Positions 1 to 8,399 of a DNA stretch of 64,000 nucleotides are shown piece by piece. The notes beneath the pieces are model-generated. The model was not told the DNA's origin. It did no database searches and was given only the letters and a program-made list of their open reading frames with translations. The stretch lies in the NCBI GenBank assembly GCA_046349085.1, contig JAXMDA010000001.1, positions 1 to 64,000 on the forward strand. Direction: 5' to 3'. Both the position numbers and the translations under genes were made by a program. Within the stretch, counting starts at the first letter, position 1. Every line of letters starts with the position of its first letter. Source of the DNA: JAJXWB01 sp046349085. GTDB taxonomy: Bacteria > Pseudomonadota > Alphaproteobacteria > Rhizobiales > Beijerinckiaceae.

Positions 1-321
1 GCGGCGGAGCCGCGCGTCGTCATCATGGACGAGCCTTTCGGCGCGCTCGATCCGGTGACGCGCGACGCGCTCGGACAGGCTTATCGTGCGCTGCACGAGC
101 GGATGAAGCTGACGACCGTCATGGTGACGCACGATGTGCAGGAGGCCGCACTGCTCGCCGACCGCATCGTCGTATTGCAGGACGGCGCGATCATCGCCGA
201 CGATACGCCGCGCGCCATGCTGGCGGGCGCGCACCCGCAGGCGGCGGCCATGTTCGAGACGCCGCGCCGGCAGGCCGCGCAGATCGCTGCGCTCGCGCGC
301 GACGCGAGACAAGAGTCGTGA
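1..321 (+). CDS. ABC transporter ATP-binding protein (OpuCA/ProV-like), 3' part
   Basis: C-terminal part of an ATPase that energises the membrane transporter encoded immediately downstream; the reading frame is already open at base 1, so the start lies outside the window. Visible are the Walker B aspartate and D-loop (IMDEPFGALDP, residues 8-18 of the visible part) and the H-loop histidine (VMVTHDVQEA). The Walker A and signature motifs are off the left edge. The stop codon overlaps the GTG start of the permease gene (GTGA at 318-321), so the two are probably translationally coupled. DEPFGALDP is typical of ATPases of the glycine betaine/choline family, and the partner confirms this family. 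Substrate unknown. Confidence 0.9.
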   Translation, partial: AAEPRVVIMDEPFGALDPVTRDALGQAYRALHERMKLTTVMVTHDVQEAALLADRIVVLQDGAIIADDTPRAMLAGAHPQAAAMFETPRRQAAQIAALARDARQES

Positions 322-1871
322 ACGCGCAACTCGCCGCGGCTCTTGCGGTCTTGCCGAACTATCTGTCGCAACACGTCCTGCTCAGCCTCAGCGCCATGGC
401 GCTCGGCGCAGGCGTCAGCCTGCCGCTGGCTCTCTGGGCGGCGCGGCGGCCGGGCCTGCGCTGGCCGCTGCTCGCGGCGACAAGCCTCGTGCAGACGATC
501 CCGGCGCTCGCCCTGCTCGCTCTGTTCTATCCGCTGTTGCTGGCGCTCTCAGGAGCGACGCAGAAATTGTTCGGCGCCAGCACGCCAGCGCTCGGCTTCC
601 TGCCGGCGCTGCTGGCGCTCGCGCTCTACGCCATGCTGCCGATCGTGCGCGCGACCATCTCGGCGATCGCGGGCATCGATCCGGCGATCATCGAGGCGGC
701 GGACGCCGTCGGCATGACGCCGGCGCAGCGTCTATGGCGCGTCGAACTGCCGCTGGCCGCGCCCTTCATCGTCGGCGGCTTGCGCACGGCCATGGTCTGG
801 ACGATCGGCGCGGCGACGCTGGCGACGCCGGTCGGCCAGGTTTCGCTCGGCAATTACATCTTCTCCGGCCTGCAGACGGAGAATTGGGTTTTCGTGCTGT
901 TTGGCTGCGCGGCCTCGGTCGTCGTCGCGCTCGCCGCCGATCAATTGCTCGCGCTGGTCGAAAGAGGCGCCGAGCGGCGCGACTGGAAGCGCGCGCTCAT
1001 GGGCGCCGGCGGTTTCGCGCTGGCGGCGCTCGCGACGCTGGCGCCGGCCGCATCATTCACGCGCGCATCCTACGTCATCGGCGCGAAGAATTTCTCCGAG
1101 CAATTCATTCTTGCCGACCTCATGGCGCTGCGGCTGCAGGCGGCCGGCCTCCAGGCCGAAAAGCGCGAGGGTCTCGGCTCGGCTGTCGTCTTCCGCGCGC
1201 TCGCAGCGGGCGACATCGACGTCTATGTCGATTATTCCGGCACGCTGTGGACGGGCCTGATGCATCGCGCGGACAATCCCCCGCGCGCGCAGATGCTCGC
1301 CGAACTCGGCGACTGGCTGAAGAACAATAGCGGCGCGGCAATGCTCGGCGCGCTCGGCTTCGAGAACAATTACGCCTTTGCGATGAAGCGCGCGCGGGCG
1401 CAGGAGCTGGGCGTCGTCACCATCGCCGATCTCGCGCCGGCGGCGCCGCAACTGACGCTCGGCGCCGATCTCGAATTTCAGTCGCGGCCGGAATGGGCGA
1501 GCGTGCGCGACGCCTATGGACTGCGTTTCGCCGCCGTAAAATCGTACAATCCGACATTCATGTATCGCGCGCTCGACGACGCGCAGGCCGACGTCATCAC
1601 CGCTTTTTCCAGCGACGGGCGAATCCTGTCGCAGAATCTCGTGACGCTCGACGATCCGAAGAACGCGTTCCCGCATTACGACGCGATGATCCTGATCGCG
1701 CCGAAGCGCGCGGGCGATGAAAGATTGCGCGCGGCGCTGCAGCCGCTCGTCGGCGCGATCGATCTCGCGCGGATGCGGCGGGCCAATCTCGACGTCGACC
1801 GCGACGCGAACAAGCTGACGCCCCTGCAGGCGGCGGAAAGGCTGGGAAAAGAGGCAGGCGTGCTGAAATAA
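318..1871 (+). CDS. ABC transporter permease fused to substrate-binding domain (OpuCB-OpuCC / EgtU type)
   Basis: A 517-residue fusion. Residues about 1-240 form a hydrophobic binding-protein-dependent permease domain with the EAADAVGMTP coupling loop that contacts the ATPase. Residues about 250-517 are an OpuAC-type solute-binding domain beginning near YVIGAKNFSEQ and containing VYVDYSGTLWT. It therefore imports a small zwitterion (quaternary amine, choline-like compound or ergothioneine) through the inner membrane, with the receptor tethered on the periplasmic side. The GTG start overlaps the ATPase stop. Fusions of this kind are known in OpuC/BusAB/EgtU-type systems; the sequence alone does not choose between substrates. 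Confidence 0.9.
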   Translation: MNAQLAAALAVLPNYLSQHVLLSLSAMALGAGVSLPLALWAARRPGLRWPLLAATSLVQTIPALALLALFYPLLLALSGATQKLFGASTPALGFLPALLALALYAMLPIVRATISAIAGIDPAIIEAADAVGMTPAQRLWRVELPLAAPFIVGGLRTAMVWTIGAATLATPVGQVSLGNYIFSGLQTENWVFVLFGCAASVVVALAADQLLALVERGAERRDWKRALMGAGGFALAALATLAPAASFTRASYVIGAKNFSEQFILADLMALRLQAAGLQAEKREGLGSAVVFRALAAGDIDVYVDYSGTLWTGLMHRADNPPRAQMLAELGDWLKNNSGAAMLGALGFENNYAFAMKRARAQELGVVTIADLAPAAPQLTLGADLEFQSRPEWASVRDAYGLRFAAVKSYNPTFMYRALDDAQADVITAFSSDGRILSQNLVTLDDPKNAFPHYDAMILIAPKRAGDERLRAALQPLVGAIDLARMRRANLDVDRDANKLTPLQAAERLGKEAGVLK

Positions 1872-1909
1872 GATGGACCGCGCGCCTTCAGGCTTGCATC
1901 GAGCGGACC

Positions 1910-2061
1910 TTCATTGCGAGCGAAGCGAAGCAATCCACCCGCCGGACGCCGCTCCAGCATCGCGCGCCTTGCCGATCCAGCATCTCCCGGTGGATGGACT
2001 GCTTCGTCGCTTCGGCAGAAATCGTCTTCGGCGATGTCGCCTCAGCTCCTCGCAATGACGG
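1910..2061. repeat. Dispersed intergenic inverted repeat, class A (TCATTGCGAGCGAAGCGAAG type)
   Basis: Between the convergent permease and rnhA genes. The left end reads tcattgcgagcgaagcgaag and the right end cctcgcaatgacggcg, so the ends are inverted copies. The middle has a second complementary pair (caatccacccgcc / ggtggatggactg). The same family appears at 31481-31640 and 47324-47423, with a half copy at 7161-7200. The copies sit between genes and encode nothing. The transcript would fold into a long hairpin, which may also end transcription of the two facing genes (inference). Confidence 0.8.
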
Positions 2062-2086
2062 CGCAGGAGGGACGGCCCTGGTCCGT

Positions 2087-2557
2087 CTACTTCTTCCGCT
2101 TCGCGGCGAGATACGGCTTCATGCCGGTGCGCGCGAGAAGGTCGGCGCGCTCGTTCATCTCGTCGCCGGCGTGGCCCTTCACCCATTTCCAGTTGATGTC
2201 GTGACGCTCGGCGGCGGCGTCGAGCCGCTGCCAGAGTTCGACATTCTTCACCGGCTTCTTGTCGGCGGTCTTCCAGCCACGCTTCTTCCAATTGTGAATC
2301 CACCCTGTGACGCCATCGCGCACATAGATCGAATCCGTGTGGAGATTGACCGCGCAAGGCCGCGTCAACGCCTCCAGCGCCATGATCGCCGCCGTCAGCT
2401 CCATGCGATTGTTGGTGGTCAGCGCCTCGCCGCCGGAGAGTTCCTTCTCGACGCCGTTGAAGCAGAGGATCGCGCCCCAGCCGCCGGGGCCGGGATTGCC
2501 GGAACAGGCGCCGTCGGTCCAGATTTCGACGCGCCGCGGCTGCTTCTCCCCACTCAC
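2087..2557 (-). CDS. rnhA: Ribonuclease HI
   Basis: 156 residues, the usual length of bacterial RNase HI, which cuts the RNA strand of RNA-DNA hybrids (R-loops, Okazaki primers). All four catalytic acidic residues are visible in their motifs: WTDGACSGNPG, NNRMELTAA, LHTDSIYVRDG and HAGDEMNERAD. The start is taken as the GTG at 2557 because the start and the thrB stop overlap as GTGA, giving MSGEKQPRRVEIW. The same frame runs about 200 codons further upstream, but only as a shadow of thrB. Second gene of a thrB-rnhA pair. Confidence 0.97.
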   Translation of the reverse strand: MSGEKQPRRVEIWTDGACSGNPGPGGWGAILCFNGVEKELSGGEALTTNNRMELTAAIMALEALTRPCAVNLHTDSIYVRDGVTGWIHNWKKRGWKTADKKPVKNVELWQRLDAAAERHDINWKWVKGHAGDEMNERADLLARTGMKPYLAAKRKK

Positions 2558-3519
2558 GCGTCGGCGCCGTAGTCGCGGATGGACTTGGCCTGCGCGTGAA
2601 AACGCAGCTTGCGGAAATATTCGAGCGGGTCCTTCGGCCGCACCAGCGCGCCCGGCGGCACGTTCAGCCAGTCGACCAGCCGCGTCAGCAGGAAACGCAT
2701 GCTCGCGCCGCGCGCGAGCGCCGGGAAGGCCTCGATCTCCTCGATATTCAACGGGCGGCGACGGCGATAGTTCTCGATCATCGCCCTGCCCTTGGTGATG
2801 TTGAACGAGGCGTCGGGCTCGAAGCACCAGGCGTTGACGCAGATCGCCAGGTCGTAGGCGAAGGCGTCGTTGCAGGCGAAATAGAAGTCGATGAGCCCCG
2901 ACAGTTTTTCGCCGAGAAAGAACACGTTGTCGGGAAAGAGGTCGGCGTGGATCACGCCCTCGGGCAGGCCGCGCGGCCAGTTCGCCTCCAGCCAGGAGAG
3001 TTCGCCCTCGATGAAGCGCGACAGGCCCGGGTGAACGCCGTCGGCGCGCGACGCCGCGCTTTCGTAAAGCGGGCGCCATGCCTCGATCGACAGCGCGTTG
3101 GGGCGCCTCAGCGCAAAGCCCTCGCCGTCGAGGTGCAGCAGCGCGTCGGCGTCGCCTACCGCCGCACATTGCTTCGCATTTTGCCGGCGCGGCCACATGC
3201 CGTCGAGATAGGTGACGATGGCGGCGGGCCGTCCGGCGAGCCGGCCGAGCGCCTCGCCGCGCCTGTTCTTGACCGGCTGCGGGCAGTTGAGCCCGCGCCC
3301 GGCCAGATGCTGCATCAGCCCGATGAAGAACGGGAGATCGGTTTCCGCGACGCGCCTCTCGTAGAGCGTCAGGATGAAATAGCCCGTCTCCGTGTGCAGC
3401 AGGTAGTTGGAATTCTCCACGCCTTCGGCGATGCCCTTCAGCGAGAGCATGGCGCCGAGTTCGTAGTCCGCGAGGAAGGCGGCGAGTTGCTCGCCGGAGA
3501 CATCGGTATAGACGGCCAT
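2554..3519 (-). CDS. thrB: Homoserine kinase
   Basis: 321 residues; phosphorylates homoserine to O-phosphohomoserine, the step before threonine synthase (thrC lies 10 kb away in this window). It belongs to the aminoglycoside-phosphotransferase-fold ThrB family typical of alphaproteobacteria, not the GHMP family. The nucleotide-binding start (SLKGIAEGVENSNY), the catalytic loop VIHADLFPDNVFF with its Asp and Asn, and the metal-binding LIDFYFACND are all present. The start MAVYTDVSGEQ at 3519 is preferred over an upstream in-frame ATG because family members begin this way. It overlaps rnhA by 4 nt. Confidence 0.96.
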   Translation of the reverse strand: MAVYTDVSGEQLAAFLADYELGAMLSLKGIAEGVENSNYLLHTETGYFILTLYERRVAETDLPFFIGLMQHLAGRGLNCPQPVKNRRGEALGRLAGRPAAIVTYLDGMWPRRQNAKQCAAVGDADALLHLDGEGFALRRPNALSIEAWRPLYESAASRADGVHPGLSRFIEGELSWLEANWPRGLPEGVIHADLFPDNVFFLGEKLSGLIDFYFACNDAFAYDLAICVNAWCFEPDASFNITKGRAMIENYRRRRPLNIEEIEAFPALARGASMRFLLTRLVDWLNVPPGALVRPKDPLEYFRKLRFHAQAKSIRDYGADA

Positions 3520-3629
3520 GGGGCGAGTTCTTATGGAGACTTCTTGGCGCAAGTCCTTGCGCCTAGCAGGCGCCTCCGGCCCGTGTTAGCGAGGCGCGTC
3601 CGCCCCGTCAAACGCCCGCGCCGGTCCCG

Positions 3630-4535
3630 ATGAGCGCCATTCCCTCCTGGTTGTGGATCGTCTTCACAATCGCCGCCTCCGGCGCGCAAACAGCGCGCAA
3701 CGCCATGCAGCGCGACCTCATCGCGACGCTGGGGACGGCGGGCGCGACCTTCGTGCGCTTCCTGTTCGGCCTGCCCTTCGCGCTGCTGTTTCTGGCGCTG
3801 GTTTCGGCCGCAAGCGGCGCGGCGGCGCCGGCCCCGGGCCTGGCGTCGCTGCTCTGGACCGGCTTCGGCGGGGTGAGCCAGATTCTCGCCACCGGCCTGA
3901 TGCTGGCGGCCATGAAGGAGAAATCCTTCGTCGTCGCCATCGCCTACACCAAGACCGAGCCGGTGCAGGTCGCCCTGTTCGGGCTGGCGTTTCTCGGCGA
4001 CCGCGTGACGCCCGGCATGGCCGCGGCGATCGCGGTCGCCACATCGGGCGTCATGCTGATGTCCTGGCCGAAGAGCTCCGGCGAGGCGCCTGCGGACGGC
4101 TGGCGGCCGGCGATCTACGGGCTCGTCTCGGCCGGCATGTTCGCCTTTTCCGCCATCGGCTATCGCGCCGGCATCCTGGCGCTCGGCGCGCCCAACTTCG
4201 CGCTCGGCGCCTCGACCATTCTGGCGCTGGCGCTGGCGATCCAGAGCGCGCTGATCGTCGCCGGCCTCGCGCTGTTCGACCGCGCGCTGCTCGCCGGCAT
4301 TTTCCGCGCCTGGCGTCCTTCCCTGCTCGCCGGGTTCATGGGCGCGCTCGCCTCGCAATTCTGGTTCCTGGCCTTCGCCATCGACACGGCCGCCCGCGTG
4401 CGCACGCTGGCGCTGATCGAGATGATTTTCGCGCAAGTCGTCACGAGGCGGATCTTTCAGCAACGCACGAGCGCGCGCGAAATCGCCGGCATGGCGATCA
4501 TGATCGCGGGCGTCGTGCTGTTGCTGTGGACGTGA
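3630..4535 (+). CDS. EamA/DMT-family membrane transporter
   Basis: 301 residues with about ten hydrophobic segments in two internally similar halves, the drug/metabolite transporter (EamA) arrangement. It is likely an inner-membrane exporter or permease of a small metabolite; substrate not predictable. The start MSAIPSWLW follows a short divergent gap from thrB. It lies on the opposite strand between ispH and thrB, which in many related genomes (from memory) stand together. Its TGA abuts the ispH stop with no spacer (TGATCA at 4533-4538). Confidence 0.88.
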   Translation: MSAIPSWLWIVFTIAASGAQTARNAMQRDLIATLGTAGATFVRFLFGLPFALLFLALVSAASGAAAPAPGLASLLWTGFGGVSQILATGLMLAAMKEKSFVVAIAYTKTEPVQVALFGLAFLGDRVTPGMAAAIAVATSGVMLMSWPKSSGEAPADGWRPAIYGLVSAGMFAFSAIGYRAGILALGAPNFALGASTILALALAIQSALIVAGLALFDRALLAGIFRAWRPSLLAGFMGALASQFWFLAFAIDTAARVRTLALIEMIFAQVVTRRIFQQRTSAREIAGMAIMIAGVVLLLWT

Positions 4536-5522
4536 TCAGACGTTGTCGCGCAACTGGCGCGGCAGCGGGAAGAAGGTGTTCTCGCTGCTGACCGTCACGG
4601 TTTCTATGGTCACGTCGAACCGCGCGCCGAAAGCCTCGATCACCTCGTTGACCAGCACTTCCGGGGCGGAGGCGCCGGCGGTGATCGCGATCGAGCGCAC
4701 GTCGCCGTAGAGCGACCAGTCGAGATCGCGCGCGCCGTCGACCAGCCGGGCGTTCGGGCAGCCCGAGCGCTCGGCCACCTCGCGCAGCCGCTGCGAATTG
4801 GAGGAATTGGGCGAGCCGACGACGATGACCGCGTCCACCGCCGGACTGATTTCCTTGATCGCTTCCTGCCGGTTGGTGGTCGCATAGCAGATATCCTGCT
4901 TGTGCGGGCAGATGATGTTCGGGAAGCGCTGCTTCAGCGCCTCGACGATTTCCGCAGTATCGTCAAGCGAGAGCGTGGTCTGCGTGACATAGGCGAGGTT
5001 CTCGGGATCGGCGACATTCAGCGCCCGCACTTCCGCCACCGACTGGACGAGCTGCACCGCGCCTTCCGGCAACTGGCCCATGGTTCCGACGACCTCGGGG
5101 TGGCCGGCATGGCCGATCAGCAGAACCTTGCGGCCACGCTTGTGGTGAATTTCCGCTTCGCGGTGAACCTTGGTGACCAGCGGGCAGGTGGCGTCGATGG
5201 CGAAGAAATTGCGGGAGGCGGCTTCGGCCGGCACCGACTTCGGCACGCCATGCGCCGAGAAAATGACAGGCGCGGCCGTATCGGGAATTTCCGACAGGTC
5301 CTCGACGAAGATCGCGCCTTTGGCCTTCAGGCTTTCGACCACGTAGCGGTTGTGGACGATCTCGTGCCGGACATAGACCGGCGGGCCGTAACGTTCGATG
5401 GCGCGTTCCACCGCCTCGATCGCGCGCACCACCCCGGCGCAGAAACCGCGCGGCGCGCAGAGCACGATCCTGAGCGCGGTCTTGGGCGCAATCTTGGCCT
5501 GAACCTCGGGTGCAAGTGTCAT
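4536..5522 (-). CDS. ispH: 4-hydroxy-3-methylbut-2-enyl diphosphate reductase
   Basis: 328 residues; last enzyme of the MEP isoprenoid pathway, an iron-sulfur enzyme that reduces HMBPP to IPP and DMAPP. The three cluster cysteines are recognisable in CAPRGFCAGVVRA (Cys at GFCAG), DATCPLVTKVH and DICYATTNRQ; ICPHKQ and SPNSSNSQRLRE are further family motifs. The start MTLAPEVQAKI gives the expected N-terminal length. Its stop abuts the stop of the convergent DMT transporter. Confidence 0.98.
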   Translation of the reverse strand: MTLAPEVQAKIAPKTALRIVLCAPRGFCAGVVRAIEAVERAIERYGPPVYVRHEIVHNRYVVESLKAKGAIFVEDLSEIPDTAAPVIFSAHGVPKSVPAEAASRNFFAIDATCPLVTKVHREAEIHHKRGRKVLLIGHAGHPEVVGTMGQLPEGAVQLVQSVAEVRALNVADPENLAYVTQTTLSLDDTAEIVEALKQRFPNIICPHKQDICYATTNRQEAIKEISPAVDAVIVVGSPNSSNSQRLREVAERSGCPNARLVDGARDLDWSLYGDVRSIAITAGASAPEVLVNEVIEAFGARFDVTIETVTVSSENTFFPLPRQLRDNV

Positions 5523-5751
5523 GGCGCAGCAGCGTCTCCTGCGGCCGATGCGGCCGCCCCAGACCTAAATGGCCGGCTTCGGCGGCAGGATCAAGGCCGA
5601 AGGCCCTTCGAAGAGGCTTGCGGGCGGCGGGCCAACGCCCCTGTCCGCCGATTGCGCAGCCGCGCCGCTCCCATTATCAAAGCGGCGGACGCCGCCCGCC
5701 GATGCGGATAGTTCCGGCGACAAGCCGACACGAGTGGCGCAAAGGACCCGC

Positions 5752-7134
5752 ATGGCGCGCGATGTAACCGACACGACCCATATTTCGTCGCGCGACGAGC
5801 TGGTCGCGTGGATGGAGGCGGGCTGCAAGTCGCCTGCCGAGTTCCGTATCGGGGCCGAGCACGAAAAGATTCCCTTCTACACGGCCGACCATGCGCCCGT
5901 GCCCTACGAGGGCCGCAATGGCGCCAACGACGGCATCCGCGCCCTGCTCGAAGGCTTGCAGGCGCGTACGGGCTGGGCGCCGATCATGGACGGCCCGGCG
6001 CTGATCGGCCTCTACGACGAGGTCGGCGGCGGGGCGATTTCGCTCGAACCCGGCGGGCAATTCGAACTCTCCGGCGCGCCGCTGGAGGACGTGCATGCGG
6101 TCGAAGCCGAATTCGACCGGCACATGGCCGACGTGAAGGCGATCGCCGAACCGCTCGGCGTCGGCTTCCTCGACATCGGCATGAGCCCGCTGTGGACGCG
6201 CGCCGAGACGCCCGTCATGCCGAAACAGCGCTACGACATCATGATGCGCTACATGCCGAAGGTCGGTTCGCGCGGCCTCGACATGATGTTTCGCACCTCG
6301 ACCGTGCAGGTCAATCTCGACTTCCAGAGCGAGGCCGACATGGTGCGCAAGCTGCGCGTGTCGCTCGCCCTGCAGCCGCTCGCCACCGCGCTCTTCGCCA
6401 ATTCGCCGTTCACCGAGGGCAAGCCGAACGGCATGTTGTCCATGCGCTCGGAAATCTGGCGCGACACGGACGCCGCGCGCACCGGCATGATGCCCTTCGC
6501 CTTCGAGTCCGGCATGGGCTTCGAGCGCTATGTCGACTACGCGCTCGACGTTCCCCTCTATTTCGTCAAGCGCGGCGACCATTATCACGACGTCGCGGGC
6601 GGCAGTTTCCGCGACCTGCTCGCCGGCAGGCTGGCGCAACTGCCGGGCGAACGCGCCACGATGGCGGACTGGGCGAACCATCTGTCGACGCTGTTCCCGG
6701 AAGTGCGCGTCAAGCGCTACATCGAGATGCGGGGCTGCGACGTCGGCCCGCGTACGCATATTTCGGCGCTGCCGGCGCTGTTCGTCGGCCTGCTCTACGA
6801 CCCGGCCGCGCTGGACGAAGCGGAATCCCTCATTGCGGACTGGACCGCGGAGGATCGGCAGGCGCTGCGCGACGCCGCGCCGCGCGTCGGGCTTGCGGCG
6901 AAGGCGCGGGGGCGCAGCCTGCAGGACGTGGCGAAGGACGCGCTCGGCGTCGCCCGCCGTGGACTGGCGCGCCGCGCCCGCAAGGACGCTCGCGGGCAGG
7001 ACGAGGCGCGGCATCTCGACGTTCTCGAGGCGATCGCCGCCAGCGGCCGTCCGCTCGCCGCCGACCTGCTGGAACGCTACGAGACGCGATGGGGCCGGAG
7101 CGTCGTGCCGGCCTTCAAGGAATGCGTCTTTTAG
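5752..7134 (+). CDS. gshA: Glutamate--cysteine ligase (alphaproteobacterial/plant type)
   Basis: 460 residues, matching the plant/alphaproteobacterial class of gamma-glutamylcysteine synthetase, the first enzyme of glutathione synthesis. Family motifs include FRIGAEHEKIPFY (metal- and glutamate-binding Glu), ISLEPGGQFELSGAP, MMRYMPKVGSRGLDMM and IEMRGCDVGPR. The start MARDVTDTTH at 5752 is chosen because the 61 codons upstream in this frame are low-complexity and include the divergent promoter region with ispH. gshB is not in the window. Confidence 0.95.
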   Translation: MARDVTDTTHISSRDELVAWMEAGCKSPAEFRIGAEHEKIPFYTADHAPVPYEGRNGANDGIRALLEGLQARTGWAPIMDGPALIGLYDEVGGGAISLEPGGQFELSGAPLEDVHAVEAEFDRHMADVKAIAEPLGVGFLDIGMSPLWTRAETPVMPKQRYDIMMRYMPKVGSRGLDMMFRTSTVQVNLDFQSEADMVRKLRVSLALQPLATALFANSPFTEGKPNGMLSMRSEIWRDTDAARTGMMPFAFESGMGFERYVDYALDVPLYFVKRGDHYHDVAGGSFRDLLAGRLAQLPGERATMADWANHLSTLFPEVRVKRYIEMRGCDVGPRTHISALPALFVGLLYDPAALDEAESLIADWTAEDRQALRDAAPRVGLAAKARGRSLQDVAKDALGVARRGLARRARKDARGQDEARHLDVLEAIAASGRPLAADLLERYETRWGRSVVPAFKECVF

Positions 7135-7160
7135 AGCGGGATGGTTTTGACGGAACCAAC

Positions 7161-7200
7161 GCCGTCATCGCGAGGAGCTCAGGCGAAATCGCCGAAGCTC
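7161..7200. repeat. Half copy of class A intergenic repeat
   Basis: The sequence gccgtcatcgcgaggagctc followed by a gcgaaatcgccgaagc-like stretch matches the left arm of the copy at 31481. The right arm is missing. It sits just after the gshA stop, facing the small secreted-protein gene. Confidence 0.55.
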
Positions 7201-7210
7201 CGCGCCGTCC

Positions 7211-7540
7211 TCAGCGCGGGAACGGGCCGCCCGTCGGACCCATGCGCAGGCGCGTGGTGCTGTCGGGCCGCATGGCCGCGGGCCGCGGGCCATCGCCCGA
7301 CCTGGTGAAGCCCGAACCGAGGCTCGCCGCACCCTGCATCACCTGCGCTTCGACGCGCACATGACGGCCGACATTCAGGCAGCCGTCAGCGCCGTTGATG
7401 GTCGCGCTCTCGGGGCTGTAGGACATGCATCCGCCGGCAATGGCAGGGGCTGCGAACACCGCGAGGCAGAGGGCGGAGACTCCAGAGGCCGAATATTTGA
7501 GGATCGGTCGGACCATGTCCCTGCCGTCTGGATATCGCAT
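7211..7540 (-). CDS. Small secreted protein of unknown function
   Basis: 109 residues. It starts MRYPDGRDMVRPILKYSASG, followed by a hydrophobic core (SALCLAVFAAPAIAGG) that reads as a Sec signal peptide cleaved after an AxA-like site. The mature part is about 70 residues with two cysteines near its N-terminus (GGCMSYSP and DGCLNVG) and an Arg/Pro/Gly-rich tail. The start at 7540 has a GAGG sequence 5 nt upstream; an internal ATG at 7516 is an alternative that also keeps the signal peptide. I recognise no family. It converges on gshA; the start is about 150 nt from the start of the rsmE stop region. Confidence 0.6.
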   Translation of the reverse strand: MRYPDGRDMVRPILKYSASGVSALCLAVFAAPAIAGGCMSYSPESATINGADGCLNVGRHVRVEAQVMQGAASLGSGFTRSGDGPRPAAMRPDSTTRLRMGPTGGPFPR

Positions 7541-7631
7541 CGTCGCCTCAGTGCTTTCTCGGAACCGGAATTCCGGCTGATGTCTAGCGATGGGTCGTCG
7601 GTTTGGGCGAACATCGTGGCAAGATCGTGTC

Positions 7632-8393
7632 CTAGCGTATTGATCCAGCCCAATCTCCAAAAACGCTCTGCACGAGCGCCATTCCTGCAACAGCGGCCGT
7701 GTCGGCTCTCAGAATGCGCGGACCCAGCGAAATCCGCAGGACATGGGGCGCGGAAAGCGCCAGCGCGCGCTCCTTTTCGTCGAAGCCGCCTTCCGGGCCG
7801 ATAAGCAGACCGACCGCCTGCGGCCCTTTATCGCGGGCCACGCGCAGCGCCTCGATCGGGTCCGCGCTTTCGGCGTCTTCGTCGCAGAAGATCAGCAGCC
7901 GATCGTCGGGCCATTGTACGACCATGCGCTCGAACGTCGTTTCGGCCTCGACCTGCGGCACACGCAGCACGCCGCATTGTTCGGCGGCCTCGATCACATT
8001 GGCGCGCATGCGTTCGAGATTGAGGCGCGCGACCTGCGTGCGACGCGTAAGAACGGGGCGCAGGCGCGCGGCGCCCATCTCCACGGCTTTCTGCACGACA
8101 TAGTCGAGACGCGCATGCTTCAGCGGCGCGAAACACAGATCAATGTCAGGCCCGCCTTCCTGCGGCCGCGTGCGCTCCTCGACCGCGAGGATCGCGTCGC
8201 GCTTCTTTGCTTCAGCGATCGAAGCCAGCCATTCGCCGTCGCGGCCGTTGAAGACCAGCAGCCTGTCGCCTTCCTTCAGGCGCAGGACGTTGAGCAGGAA
8301 ATTGGCGCGATCCGAACCGGCGGCGATGCGCGCCGAGGGCCCGAGCGCGTCTTCGACGAACAGGCGGGTCGCGGCGAAATCGTAGCGCGCCAT
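7632..8393 (-). CDS. rsmE: 16S rRNA (uracil1498-N3)-methyltransferase
   Basis: 253 residues; SPOUT-class enzyme that methylates U1498 of 16S rRNA with SAM. The C-terminal knot motifs are clear: LLIGPEGGFDEKE and SLGPRILRADTAAVAGM. The N-terminal PUA-like part (NFLLNVLRLKEGDRLLVFNG) is also typical. The start MARYDFAATRLFV lies only 6 nt after the stop of the DsbA-like gene, so it is probably the last gene of a three-gene operon with that gene and the EAL gene. Confidence 0.96.
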   Translation of the reverse strand: MARYDFAATRLFVEDALGPSARIAAGSDRANFLLNVLRLKEGDRLLVFNGRDGEWLASIAEAKKRDAILAVEERTRPQEGGPDIDLCFAPLKHARLDYVVQKAVEMGAARLRPVLTRRTQVARLNLERMRANVIEAAEQCGVLRVPQVEAETTFERMVVQWPDDRLLIFCDEDAESADPIEALRVARDKGPQAVGLLIGPEGGFDEKERALALSAPHVLRISLGPRILRADTAAVAGMALVQSVFGDWAGSIR

Positions 8394-8399
8394 GTCGCG

